Source: Mikania micrantha (Eukaryota > Streptophyta > Magnoliopsida > Asterales > Asteraceae). Taken from it: a stretch of DNA of 64,000 nucleotides. The notes under the pieces were generated by a model that saw only the letters and a list, made by a program, of their open reading frames with translations, had not been told where the DNA came from and made no database searches. How positions within the stretch are numbered: the stretch's first letter is position 1; the number at the start of each line of letters is the position of its first letter. Below, piece by piece: positions 43,301 to 52,967 of the stretch. The stretch lies in NCBI GenBank assembly GCA_009363875.1, contig CM018689.1, positions 55,863,741 to 55,927,740 of the forward strand, read 5' to 3'. A program made the position numbers and the translations under genes.

Positions 43301-44943
43301 TTATCTTCACAGATCACAAGAGTTTACAGCACATATTTGATCAGAAGGAGCTTAACATGAGACAGAGACGTTGGGTTGAGCTCCTGAACGATTACGATTG
43401 TGTGATCAAATACCATCCGGGCAAAGCAAATGTTGTTGCAGATGCTTTGAGCCGGAAGGAAAGAGTCAAACCCTTACGCGTTCGCGCCATGGGAATGACT
43501 GTGCAAACAAGTTTGAGAGACCATATTGTACAAGCACAACAAGAGACCGTGGCAAGAGACAATCTGAAACGCGAGCTCGATTGTGGAGCCGAGAAACATT
43601 TTAAGACAAAACAAGATGGAGTTATCTATTATCTGGATCGTGTTTGGATTCCAGCAGTAGATGAACTTCGGACACTCATACTTGACGAGGCACACAAGAC
43701 ACGTTACTCAGTTCATCCTGGTGCCGATAAAATGTATCAAGATCTTAGGTCATTTTATTGGTGGCCGGGTATGAAGAAAGATATTGCCACTTATGTTGGC
43801 AAATGCATCACATGTGCCAAAGTCAAAGCAGAACACCAGAAACCTTCGGGTCTGCTGGAACAACCGGAGATACCACAATGGAAGTGGGAACAAATAGCTA
43901 TGGATTTCATTACCAAGCTACCCCGCACTTCCAGCGGATACGATTCTATTTGGGTCATCATTGATCGATTGACTAAATCCGCACATTTCTTGCCGATCAG
44001 AGAAACGTACAAGATGGAGAAACTTGCAAGACTATACATTGATGAAATAGTAGTGAGGCACGGGGTGCCATTGTCTATTATTTCCGACCGGGACAGTCGA
44101 TTTACTTCGCGGTTCTGGCAATCATTGCAACAATCCCTAGGGACAAGTGTTAACTTGAGCACTGCTTATCATCCACAAACGGATGGACAAAGCGAGCGCA
44201 CCATTCAAACCTTAGAGGATATGTTGAGAACATGCATCCTTGACTTCGGTGGAAGTTGGGATACTCATTTACCACTCATTGAGTTCTCCTACAACAATAG
44301 CTACCACAACAGTATTGGATGTGCTCCGTTTGAAGCACTCTATGGTAGAAAATGTCGGTCTCCAATTTGTTGGACCGAAGTGGGAGACAACAGAATAACT
44401 GGGCCTGAACTTATTCAGGAAACTACTGATAAGATAGCCCAGATACAACAGCGATTACAAGCAACACGTAGCCGCCAAAAGAGTTACGCAGACAAACGGC
44501 GCAAGCCTTTGGAATTCGATGTGGGTGACCGAGTCATGTTGAAAGTGTCCCCATGGAAAGGCATAGTTCGGTTTGGGGCTAAAGGCAAGCTAGCACCTCG
44601 GTATGTCGGACCGTTTGAGATTATTCAACGCATAGGTCCAGTGGCATACAGACTCAGACTCCCTGATGAACTCAGCGGAGTACACAATGTATTTCATGTA
44701 TCAAATCTCAAGAGGTGTCTAGCAGACGAAACATTGATCATACCGTTAGAAGAGATACAAATTGATGAGCAATTACATTTCATTGAAGAACCTGTAGAGA
44801 TTATGGAACGTGAAGTCAAGAGACTGAAACGGAGCCGTATCCCTATTGTAAAGGTTCGATGGAACTCCAAGCGTGGACCAGAATTTACCTGGGAACGTGA
44901 GGACAACATGAAAGCAAAGTATCCCCATCTGTTCGAGAATTGA
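40321..44943 (+). CDS. Gypsy (Tekay/Del) gag-pol polyprotein, 1540 aa, intact
   Basis: One uninterrupted frame. A Pro-rich N-terminus (about 15-45) is followed by a Retrotrans_gag domain (about 125-260), two CCHC knuckles CTNCGKFGHWANRC (357-370) and CYNCGEPGHFSRDC (394-407), and protease DTGA (453-456). Reverse transcriptase follows with YRELN near 691 and FIDD at 787-790, then RNase H with CDASHQG (Asp936). The integrase has zinc residues His1125, His1132, Cys1162 and Cys1165, and catalytic Asp1195, Asp1256 and Glu1292. A GPY/F-type block VGPFEI comes next, then a C-terminal chromodomain-like segment (about 1492-1538) containing KVRWNSKRGPEFTWE. The chromodomain plus HVSNLKRCL is typical of the Tekay/Del chromovirus lineage. 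All catalytic residues are present. The first ATG is used; Met4 is an alternative. The C-rich codons 15-45 explain the overlapping Gly-rich minus frame, which is not a gene. Confidence 0.97.
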   Translation: MIRMPPRKQPTTQTSAPHSSTPTPPDSPPHSPPPPPPPPHSPPPGSSNVQMIDPATIALATLLSTQLTSQLKDVIPEMINKIQGHGNVSGHTTGEASGTTSHTSEYSYKSFVGCKPPSFTGAEGAVGLIQWLEKMENTLDISNCPEHHKVRYAAGSFSKRALTWWNAQIRAKGRDEAMAMPWAEFKLLLRNEFCPKHELQLLETELSNHVMKGADHMTFTTRYHELVALVPEMVPTLEKLIDRYVAGLPSCIQSIVLAAYPATLEAAISLSAKLTKVMVKSGVLKNEAETAKAGTSKKSDKRPAKKQKVARNFAATTQAPMLNQPPPLQVRKPYTGTAPLCNTCQYHHAPNSQCMQCTNCGKFGHWANRCRSTGAPNRNNNAATTAAATDRRSCYNCGEPGHFSRDCPKRNQQRAQAPRGRAFQIGAAAARQDPNVITGTFLLSNFYASILFDTGADQSFISSDFASHLNHVEESLDFPYTIEIANGKQISVDTVLRNCPLTLGDHTFSIDLIPMELGSFDIIIGMDWLTRNRVEFICSDKLLRIPMENNEVLEIRGDQAKRSVKIISCMKARKCLRKQCVAFLAHVIQKDKKEIKIQDVPIVRDFAEVFPDDLPGLPPERAVQFRIDLIPGATPVAKSPYRLAPSEMQELSNQLQELLDKGFIRPSFSPWGAPVLFVKKKDGTFRMCIDYRELNKLTIKNRYPLPRIDDLFDQLQGAQYFSKIDLRSGYHQLRIQEEDIPKTAFRTRYGHYEFMVMPFGLTNAPAVFMDLMNRVCKPYLDQFVIVFIDDILIYSKNKKEHEQHLKTVLELLKEERLYAKFSKCEFWLREVQFLGHVINSNGIHVDPAKIEAIKNWDVPTTPTEIRSFLGLAGYYRRFISNFSKIALPLTKLTQKSEPFVWTQKQEEAFQTLKQRLCNAPILTLPEGNDDFVVYCDASHQGLGCVLMQRDKVIAYASRQLKIHEKNYTTHDLELGAVVFALKIWRHYLYGTKCIIFTDHKSLQHIFDQKELNMRQRRWVELLNDYDCVIKYHPGKANVVADALSRKERVKPLRVRAMGMTVQTSLRDHIVQAQQETVARDNLKRELDCGAEKHFKTKQDGVIYYLDRVWIPAVDELRTLILDEAHKTRYSVHPGADKMYQDLRSFYWWPGMKKDIATYVGKCITCAKVKAEHQKPSGLLEQPEIPQWKWEQIAMDFITKLPRTSSGYDSIWVIIDRLTKSAHFLPIRETYKMEKLARLYIDEIVVRHGVPLSIISDRDSRFTSRFWQSLQQSLGTSVNLSTAYHPQTDGQSERTIQTLEDMLRTCILDFGGSWDTHLPLIEFSYNNSYHNSIGCAPFEALYGRKCRSPICWTEVGDNRITGPELIQETTDKIAQIQQRLQATRSRQKSYADKRRKPLEFDVGDRVMLKVSPWKGIVRFGAKGKLAPRYVGPFEIIQRIGPVAYRLRLPDELSGVHNVFHVSNLKRCLADETLIIPLEEIQIDEQLHFIEEPVEIMEREVKRLKRSRIPIVKVRWNSKRGPEFTWEREDNMKAKYPHLFEN

Positions 44944-44961
44944 AGCCCGACTTTGATGCTT

Positions 44962-44997
44962 AAATTTCGGGACGAAATTTCTTTAACAAGGGGAGAC
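44962..44997 (+). promoter_or_regulatory. Gypsy 3' stem-loop and polypurine tract
   Basis: AAATTTCGGGACGAAATTT (44962-44980) forms a perfect 8-bp stem with a 3-nt loop. It is followed by TCTTTAAC and the polypurine tract AAGGGGAGAC (44988-44997) abutting the 3' LTR. The stem next to the tract is a recurring feature of plant chromoviruses, to my knowledge. Confidence 0.75.
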
Positions 44998-45776
44998 TGT
45001 AACAGCAAGTACCAGATCGTCCGGCAAGTCCGTACGGTATGTGTACTTTCACGTTATACTATGTGTAAATACATGTACATGAACAGTTATCGCATTATCA
45101 GAATTCATAATACAACACACAGTTGTACGTATTTAGTGCAAACTTAAATACATTAAGTACAACGCACATTTGAAATATTAGTTGTGTTTATTAAGTGAAA
45201 ACTTAATTACAGTTAACACAACGAATCAAGAGAAACAACAGTTTGCAAGTGAACAACGAAAACATATCGGTTGCGATCTGATGTCCACAGATGACAGGAA
45301 TCAGATGGCCGACAAGACAGTACAAGAACAGTGTGAAATCATGATGTATAGTTGAGTCCGACAGTGAGGAAACACCATTAAAGTATAAGACAGTGTTATT
45401 TCAGAATGACGAACTGACAGTGTGTTTGCGTGAGTGACGATTCACACAAACATATCTGTGAGTTTAGATTTCTAAAATAATGACTGAAAAGTAGAAAACA
45501 AAAGTCAGAAAGCAAAACCATCGTCGTATTCGTTCGGGTGACGATTCGAACGAATTACGCACGAAGGTTACGCGATCTGACGAAACAACAACGAAAACAA
45601 GTCACGAACGAAAATAATATAATAAAATTAAATAAATAACATTTTACAATTTTGAAACTCATCAAAATAATTAAATTAATCTACTTAATTTAAAATATTT
45701 AAATTACGCGTAAAAATCCGGTTACGCGACGAATTTACGAACCGAGCAACAAAAACGAACCCGAACACTCCCGGGG

Positions 45777-45784
45777 TATAAAAA
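45777..45784 (+). promoter_or_regulatory. TATA box of the gypsy 3' LTR
   Basis: Same TATAAAAA as at 36119, points out of the element. Confidence 0.55.
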
Positions 45785-46543
45785 CCCAAGAAAGAGGGTT
45801 TTTCCTTCATTCTTCTCTTCCCCAACCTCTCTCTAGTTCAAAAAAATCCGGCCACCACCATTTGAGGGTTTTCTCAACCTTCAAACCTCCATAACTTTCT
45901 CGTTTCTTACCCGATTCGAGTGATTCTTTCGCCCACGCGTAGCCCTCGACATCCTCTACAAGAAAGTACAACGGATCTAAGCTTTTCACCACTGAAATCG
46001 CAGGTATAATGCTGTGAAAATTTCGGAAATTAGGGTTTTTGAACCCTTAAACCTATTCCAACCAAAAACCGGCTAGATTTTAACCTACATGGAGCCACGA
46101 CTCCAAGACACGGCCTAAAATACCCCACCTTAACACCACCATTGCAGAAGCAGCTCTAGGGCGGCGCCACCATGGCCGAATGACCTCCGAATGACACCTA
46201 CGGCTGTCGAATGACACAAGGCCGAAAGGCCCGGTCGAATGGCCACTTCGCCCAGCCTCATGCGCCACCCCTCTGCCTTCATTCGGCCATCCTTCATTCG
46301 AGCTTCTCCCATTCGCCAACCTGCTCATTCGTGAACTCCTCATTCGACCATGTTGCTCATTCGGCTGTAGCCTCTTCATTCGACCAGGATCTTCCTTCGG
46401 CAGTCACAAGATCCAAACCATCTTGTTCATTCGACTGGCTCCATGTTCTTTGATCTAGAAAATATTCAGCCACCTATTTCATTCACACACCTACAATTGG
46501 GAAACCCTAGATGGCCTAAGACATGAAATCAGTAAAACTATTT

Positions 46544-47473
46544 GGGCCAAAAAGACTACACTGGTGGCTCATATTGCTTATGGTTGGCCCAGGAAACTAC
46601 TTAGGCCCATTACAGTAAATTCAGCCCAACATATTATTTAACATAAGATCACGTAGCAGGCCCAAGTCATAGCCAAGGAGGCCCAACAACCCCATAACTT
46701 GGCCCAATACAGGCCCAAGCTCTATTTCAGTTCAACTTGACCCAAAACGAACTATTTTGATCATAAAACCTGTTTGGAATGAAGTTGGCCCATAGAATTA
46801 ACTCACACAAGCCCAAATGGCCCATATTTCCCTTGAATTGGGCCCACAATAGTTTCGGCCCAATTGATCCAGGCCCATGTTGGCCCAACACTTATTGTGC
46901 TCAGGGCCTGAGAGAAATCCCTTGGGGCCCATCTAGTTTGGCCCATGGCCCACAAAATGTGATTCAAGGCCACCATTTTGGCCAAAAGCCCAAATTCAAG
47001 GCCCATTACTGTTTCAGCCATTCTAATCCAGGCCCAACTTGGTCCATGAGTTCTTTTGGCAAAGGCCTGAGACAAAATCCATGGGGCCCATCAAAATCTA
47101 TCCGAGGCCCACAGAAATCGATTTAAGGCCCACTTCGAGGCCTTTGTCCTCCCTTTTTGGAGCCACTTTGTCATTATCTTGGACAACCACCTAATTCTGG
47201 CCCAACCATGGTTCCTACAGTTCATTTTAATCTTTGGCCCGACAAATCTTGATTGGGCCCACATAGGGCCCAACAATTTCTCATCGTGGCCCAATGGAGG
47301 CCCACAAGGCCACTTATTCACTAGGCCTCTTAGCAATTGATCAAGCTTTCGTATTGCCACACCGTATATCACTGATTCACATGTTCTAAAATGGTCAAAC
47401 ACTCTTAGTGGTTCAAGAACAGACCAAGGCCCATAGGTTTGGGCCTAGGGCCCAACAAATTACCTAGAGGCCC
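46544..47473 (+). repeat. GGCCCA array in the 3' LTR
   Basis: Copy of the array at 36886-37815. Confidence 0.85.
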
Positions 47474-49810
47474 AATATAGGACTTGGTCACATAGTTCGG
47501 TCTACACATCATTTCAAACCATCGGGTTTAACATATTTCATAAGATCAAAGTGTACAATTACAAGAATGAGTCAAGTCAAAGATTACAAGATAATAACTC
47601 ATAAGGTTTTTAACTTAAAACCTGCATAAGAGACCGAACGGTGATCATGACCAAGTCTTACGCGTGAAAGCCAACTTAGGGCTAACACCCACACATACAC
47701 ACCCAAAAGTCTATTAGATTATACTTACAAGTACAACAAATCAATACAGGATCGTGAACACAACGAATTCAAACGAGAGCGCGTGCATTCACAAATAAGC
47801 TAAGTCAACCCTCAACAACTACAAGGTGAGTTCATATGCCCCTTTTTCTTTAATCTTTATTGATTTTAAACTCTCGGGGCTGAGAAACATGCTTTACTTT
47901 TATTTATTTAAAAGTTTTGCTTACATATTGCTAATACTTTGATTATTTGATATTAAATGTTTATTATCATAAATCATTGTATGCATGCTTGAATGATTAC
48001 AAGATGACAATTGAAGATAAGTAAATAATGATTTCATTATATTATGACTTATCAATACAATAGAATAACTTAGTTGTAGGATTAAATTCTACAATAGTTA
48101 GTTATTCTTACAAGAAATGACATTACAACAATTACAAGGAAACACGATGACATGATTTCAAGAACAAAACACAAGAGTGATATAAAGATAACATATCTTT
48201 ATTACAACATTCGATACAAGAGTTAAGTAAGTGTAATAAGACTAGCTTTTATAACACTTAGCTTTACAACTCAACACATATTACAAGAGAACAAGGAACA
48301 TGGAATGATAATCATGATAATGTAATTTCATGATAACAACATCATTCACTCAATTAATTAACATAATTTAATAAGACAAGTTCTTATTTAACTTTGTTAA
48401 TAATACGGAGAACATATGACAATGAGAACAAGAGTACAAGTGAATACAATTACAATTAGTTACTATTGACCTGTTTGCATTATATCACTTCAATCATGTG
48501 CCAATTTGTTCAAGTGATCATGTAAGTCCCTTAAATTCGCTGACCAGTTAGTTTGACGTGACTAAACCGACGATAGCATAGTGGTACCATAGGTTTGACA
48601 AACCTCTAGCTTGTAGGGCTAGTATGTTGATCGTAACAATTCATTGGCCGGTAACGTATGACCGGTGACAGGGCGACCTCAAGTCAGGTTCTGGTAAGCG
48701 ACACATGGTGATATTAATCTACAGTGATAAGTAATTAATCCAGCGAAAACCTTATTGACTAGTAGGTTGAGAAGGTGATCTGCTCTCATGTTACACTACT
48801 AGTAATAGATTTCGTTGAGGACAATAGACATACAAAGTGATAGAGATAAATCGGATGCATTGAAGTCTGATTACGTGAGGATTTCAATGGATTCCTTTTA
48901 GGCTCTATGCACTATGGTTCAAGGACAAGTTGCAAGGGGTTAACTCACACTCTTAATATTTAATAGAGTATCATCAGTTAACCCACCTCAAGTATAGAAT
49001 AATACAAGGACAAGATTATATTAATCTAAAATTCCTTAATACATCGAGGGTTATCAATACTTCGGTTTGATAATTAAACCCCATACAATATATTATTCTA
49101 TCATCAATACAATAATTGAATACATATCAAGTGCGATGAATAAGCGGGGAAATGGATATCTTTAGTTGTATCGCAAGTGGTGTGGAACTTGACTGAGTAT
49201 GTGGTGGGATAGCGTCTGGGCTTGACCCTTTCAGGATTCCCTATATATAAGCATACTTGATCAGGTGATACACTACTTGTACATATAACTAAGGAGAGGC
49301 CATTGGGTGGTACAGATGAAACAAGTATTACAAGTAACAAGTATGACATTGTGGATGTGTGCATGATCAATTCAATGGTTTTCAATTTACTTACTTATGA
49401 ACTCACCAACCTAGTGTTGACTTTGTTTAAATGCATGTTTTTCTCAGGTGACGGACAGGTGTAGATACAATTGTGCAAGTGTTAAGCTAGTGGACTTGTA
49501 GAAGACCTAGCTTACTTTTGACTGCATATTTTTGATATGACAAAACAGTGAATCACTTTTGTATATCTTGTACAGTTCAAGATATAAACCCAATGATTCT
49601 TTTTGATTAGATTTACTTAGTTAAATTATGATGTACAATGTAATTTAACTTTGTAATTCTATTTCATGTTATGATTAGTATTTCTCATTTATATCTCATG
49701 TGCTATGTAAACAATCTGATCAATTGATTATCACTCCAAGATATCGCGCCCCGGGAACCTTCCGCCCGACGGGAAAACCCGATCCGTTCCCGCCGGCCTG
49801 GGGTGTGACA

Positions 49811-49815
49811 GTTAA
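49811..49815. repeat. Target-site duplication GTTAA, right
   Basis: Pairs with 35335-35339. Confidence 0.95.
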
Positions 49816-50891
49816 AACAGGCTCCACGGGCCTGGTATAGTAGTATTGATACGTATCTGACTTCGAATGGGTACAAGAGAAGTTGGAATGAACCAACAAT
49901 GTATGTGAAGCAAGGTATGAATTCTGATTTTTTGGTCATCTGCTTGTATGTGGATGACATGATCTATACAAGTTCATCTGAAATTATGCTGCATGAGTTC
50001 AAAAAGAGTATGATTAATGAATTTGAGATGACTGATATTGGAAAGTTAAGTTATTTTCTTGGATTAGAAATATTACAAGAAAATGATGGGATTTTCTTGT
50101 CTCAAAAGAAGTACGTTCTGGAGTTGTTAAAGAAATGTGGAATGGAGAAGTGTAAGTCTGTAACTACCCCAATGAACCCACATGACAAGTTCAAAATTGT
50201 GGATGGTGGCGAAAATGCGGATGGATATACCTATCGAAGTCTTGTTGGAGGTCTAATTTATGTGACGCACACCCGTCCGGATATTGCCTTTGCAGTTGGA
50301 ATTGTGTCCAGGTTTATGCATAGTCCTTCGGTGTATCATTTTGGTGCAGCTAAGAGAATTCTGAGGTACTTGGCAGGAACTTTTAATTATGGTATTTGGT
50401 ATGGAAGAATTGAAGAAGTAAAGCTATATGGATACACGGACAGTGATTGGGCAGGATCATGTGAAGATATGAAGAGTTTATCTGCAAATGTGTTTTTTAT
50501 TGGTACAGGTGCAGTTTCTTGGACTTCGAAGAAACAAGCTGTTGTTGCTCTTTCAACTACAGAGTCAGAGTATATAGCAGCAGCCTTGGGGGCTTGTCAA
50601 GCTGTCTGGCTGAGGAAGATGCTAAAGGAACTACATCAAGAACAAGACACTTCCACACCCATCAAGTGTGATAATCGATCAGCAATTTTTTTGAGCAAAA
50701 ATCAAGGGTTTCATAGTCGTACTAAGCATATTAGTATCAAGTTTCATTACATTCGAAGTCTTGTTGAAGAGAAGCAGATTGAGCTTGTTCCTTGTGATAC
50801 AAAGTACCAAGTTGCAGATATCTTAACCAAGCCTCTTGGTTTTGAGCAGTTTTGCTATTTGCGTACAATGTTAGGTGTTGTGGGTCTTTGA
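49812..50891 (+). pseudogene. Copia gag-pol, second part (rest of RT and RNase H)
   Basis: Continues the Copia frame exactly where the gypsy broke it: about 358 further codons, starting in the KQAPRAW block of the reverse transcriptase. The catalytic YVDD is at 49947-49958. RNase H follows (YTDSDWAG, then TTESEYIAA, and ADILTKPL near the end). Stop at 50889-50891. With the first part the original polyprotein would be about 1347 aa, with no other defect seen. A start at the internal ATG 49899 would not give a functional enzyme. Confidence 0.93.
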
Positions 50892-50904
50892 ATTATGGGA
50901 GGGT
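50892..50904 (+). promoter_or_regulatory. Copia polypurine tract
   Basis: ATGGGAGGGT immediately before the right LTR; primes plus-strand synthesis. Confidence 0.75.
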
Positions 50905-51152
50905 ATTGGAAAATAATTCAATACCCACGTTTTATGTCTGCATGAGTTGTGTTTTTTATGTTTTGTCGTTATGTATGTTTACTTTTGTGTACGTGGGTCT
51001 GCAGTTAGTGTCGTGTAGATCATGGCAAAGTTGGTAGTTTATTTCATGCATGTTTTTGTCTTTCTATTTTAGAGTCTGTAGTGATGCTTTTGAAGTTTGA
51101 ATGAAACTACGAAGCGTTTTGTGAGTTTATTATTTATGTTCTGAACCAACAA
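50905..51152 (+). repeat. Copia 3' LTR
   Basis: 248 bp, identical by eye to 32067-32314. The right flank continues directly into CXE-c exon 1. Confidence 0.93.
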
Positions 51153-51547
51153 GTGGGATATCGGTACTCTGGGATCAAACGATAATTAACCGAAACGACA
51201 ATGGCTTGAATCTTACTTGCAAATCTACGGCATAGCCCATCAAAGGGACCGCTGTCAGGGCCGTAAAATGCAAAGCCACCACCATGGTAGTACACAATTA
51301 CAGGCAAATTGTGCGTGGTGACGTCTGGGACAAAGAAACGAAACCAACAGGGGTCAATAGAGACATCATAGGAGCTAACACCTTCGACAGGTTTTGGATT
51401 AGCAGGGATCTTGGGGTCTACAAGGTCACGAAAGCGTCTATCAATAAGACCATCGGTACGAAGGCCGATGTTAATGAGGGTGTTAGCGATAAAAAGGTTG
51501 TCATGGACACTTTGTGGGAGGGGGTTGGTTTCAGGCTTTTGCTCCAT
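51153..51547 (-). pseudogene. Carboxylesterase CXE-c, 5' part of exon 1
   Basis: The ATG at 51547 opens MEQKPETNPLPQSV and runs to ..PEYRYPT (residue 132), where the Copia LTR begins; transcripts would read a few LTR codons and stop. It includes the HGGG oxyanion motif but not the nucleophile Ser. It differs from CXE-d at only three of the first 132 residues (Ile34 to Leu, Val to Phe at about 71, Ala to Val at about 76). The upstream flank is similar to that of CXE-d, but the TATA box is degraded (CATGTAAACAT for CATATAAATAC, about 51670-51680). Confidence 0.93.
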
Positions 51548-52242
51548 ATATGGATTGAGTTGGTTATAATGGACGTTGAAGAATATTAGAAGTGAGTGAG
51601 ATGAATTTCAATTTGTGGGTTTTGATGTTTTAATGGTTGTGTGTGTGTCTATCATTTGACCGCAACGAGATGTTTACATGGGTTGGCTTAGGAGGCCTAG
51701 AAAAAGTGACAAATTGGTTTAATTTCCAAGTGGTTGCGCAAAAACACTGGAAGATACGATGTTACCATCATTAAAATTCTTTGTACTTAGTCAAAACTCC
51801 TAACAGTAGCAGTCACGACTAATTTTCCAAAAATAAATGATAAAAAGTAGTAACTTGTCATGCCATTTGCATTATTAATATTTAAAACGAGTAATTTGCT
51901 TAGAGTCAAGTTTCATTGATTATTTTTGCGTTTATAATAGGAAGACTTTGACAACTAAAGGTCAGCTTCCATTTGTTACTCGGTCAAATACCAGGGACGT
52001 TATGATGCTTGCTTTTCTTCATGTTTTTGTTTTTTATTTTATGAAAGTTTCAATTGATTAGTTGGCATGTTCTTGAAATAAAGTATGTGTATTAACACAA
52101 TATATTTGAATTAAGCTGGCATTTATATTTCGAAGTATCCGTTATATTACTAATTATATATGCATTCCTTATAGAATTTTACCTTTGAATTTTATAAATA
52201 AAGCATTTTTTTTCCTTTTTTCTGTCTAATATACATATATAC

Positions 52243-52277
<35 letters not shown>

Positions 52278-52337
52278 TTCATATAACATAAGGCATCAAT
52301 TCAATAATTTTGTTTACAAATTAAAGGGAAATCATAA
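51548..52337. other. CXE-c upstream region
   Basis: Homologous to the CXE-d upstream flank: TTTCCAAGTGGTTGCGCAAAA, then TCAAAACTCCTAA, CATTTGCATTATTAA, and GGTCAAATACCAGGGACGTTAT near 51985. After about 52010 the similarity stops. A (TA)n tract lies at about 52235-52280. Confidence 0.6.
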
Positions 52338-52607
52338 GACCATCCTTAGTACTCACCCCACTAAAATCTCACATCTCCGAAATTTTCTGTCACGTCATCA
52401 TCCTACTGAAAACCTTAAAACCCCGTAGTGATCGCCCCACTGAATATGTGAGAGGAGAAAGCGGGGAGGAGGGGAGTCTTCAACGGGGAGCAAGGGTCGC
52501 CAGGTTCCAACATTTAACCCCGCAGGGGCTAAGGGGCCATGTACCCGCTGGGTGCCGCCGAAAGAAGCAACCCTGCCCAGCCAGAGGGGGATGCGCTGTG
52601 GATGGTC
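52338..52607. mobile_element. PIF/Harbinger-like (Tourist-type) MITE, 270 bp
   Basis: Ends GACCATCCTTAG and (reverse complement) GACCATCCACAG, flanked by TAA on both sides (52335-52337, 52608-52610). A 3-bp TAA/TTA target is the Harbinger mark. GC-rich inside and non-coding; the three overlapping frames are not genes. Confidence 0.65.
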
Positions 52608-52639
52608 TAATAAGAACACCACAAATATTAATTTGTAAA

Positions 52640-52826
52640 CTCCAAAGAAGTGGTATAGTGGTTAGAGTGGAGGAGATACAACCTAAATGTTTCAAGTTCA
52701 ATCCTCCTTGAAGACTACCGATCTGGTTGCTTGCGACCGTGCTTTACTTGTTCCTGTCAGTTAGTCGGGTATTGGGTGGACCCGAGGGTCTATTACGCAA
52801 GTGGATTCACACGGTTATCATAAAAA
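52640..52826 (+). mobile_element. tRNA-derived SINE, copy 2, with 16-bp TSD
   Basis: Box A-like AGTGGTATAGTGGTTAG and box B-like AAGTTCAATCC; the body ends CACACGGTTATCATAAAAAA. Flanked by AATATTAATTTGTAAA on both sides (52624-52639, 52827-52842). The TGGTTGCTTG..TTACTTGTTCCTGTCAGTTAGTCG block matches 30436-30639. Confidence 0.82.
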
Positions 52827-52967
52827 AATATTAATTTGTAAATGGATTTACTAAGTAAGTGAGTTCTCACTATTATAAAAATATATATTAATTATTTGTA
52901 AGGTTAGTTATATAACACCAAGTAAACACATGTGTTGAGTGATACATGAAAACCGCCAATTGTGCAT

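Larger units (their letters stand above)
35340..49810 (+). mobile_element. Full-length Ty3/gypsy chromovirus, Tekay/Del type, 14.5 kb
   Basis: TGTAACAGC..GGTGTGACA ends, perfect 5-bp TSD GTTAA, very long LTRs (4815 and 4813 bp), Met-tRNA PBS, uninterrupted gag-pol and purine tract. The LTRs differ by a TA dinucleotide indel (about 39907 / 49565) and by about four substitutions I could spot (for example near 35752/45392 and 36165/45823). They are nearly identical over 4.8 kb, so insertion was very recent. All parts needed for retrotransposition appear present. It sits in the reverse-transcriptase codons of the Copia, in the same orientation. Confidence 0.97.
44998..49810 (+). repeat. Gypsy 3' LTR, 4813 bp
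   Basis: Near-identical copy of 35340-40154, offset by 9658 bp, with a 2-bp (TA) deletion near 49565. Its promoter could drive transcription rightward into the Copia 3' end and then into CXE-c in antisense. Confidence 0.95.
32067..51152 (+). mobile_element. Ty1/Copia LTR retrotransposon inside CXE-c exon 1 (itself interrupted)
   Basis: 248-bp LTRs at 32067-32314 and 50905-51152, identical by eye, with ATTGG..CCAACAA ends. The internal region has a Met-tRNA PBS, a gag-pol frame and a purine tract before the right LTR. Without the nested gypsy (and its 5-bp TSD copy) the element is about 4.6 kb, a normal Copia size. The insertion is in the sense opposite to CXE-c. Identical LTRs mean recent insertion. 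Unusually, a 5-bp TSD is missing: left flank ..CTGAG, right flank GTGGG.., against CTGAGTGGG in CXE-d. Confidence 0.95.

Noticed and set aside
52398..52711. Overlapping frames in the GC-rich island at 52.4-52.7 kb
   Set aside because: They lie in a MITE and a SINE on both strands and show no domain.
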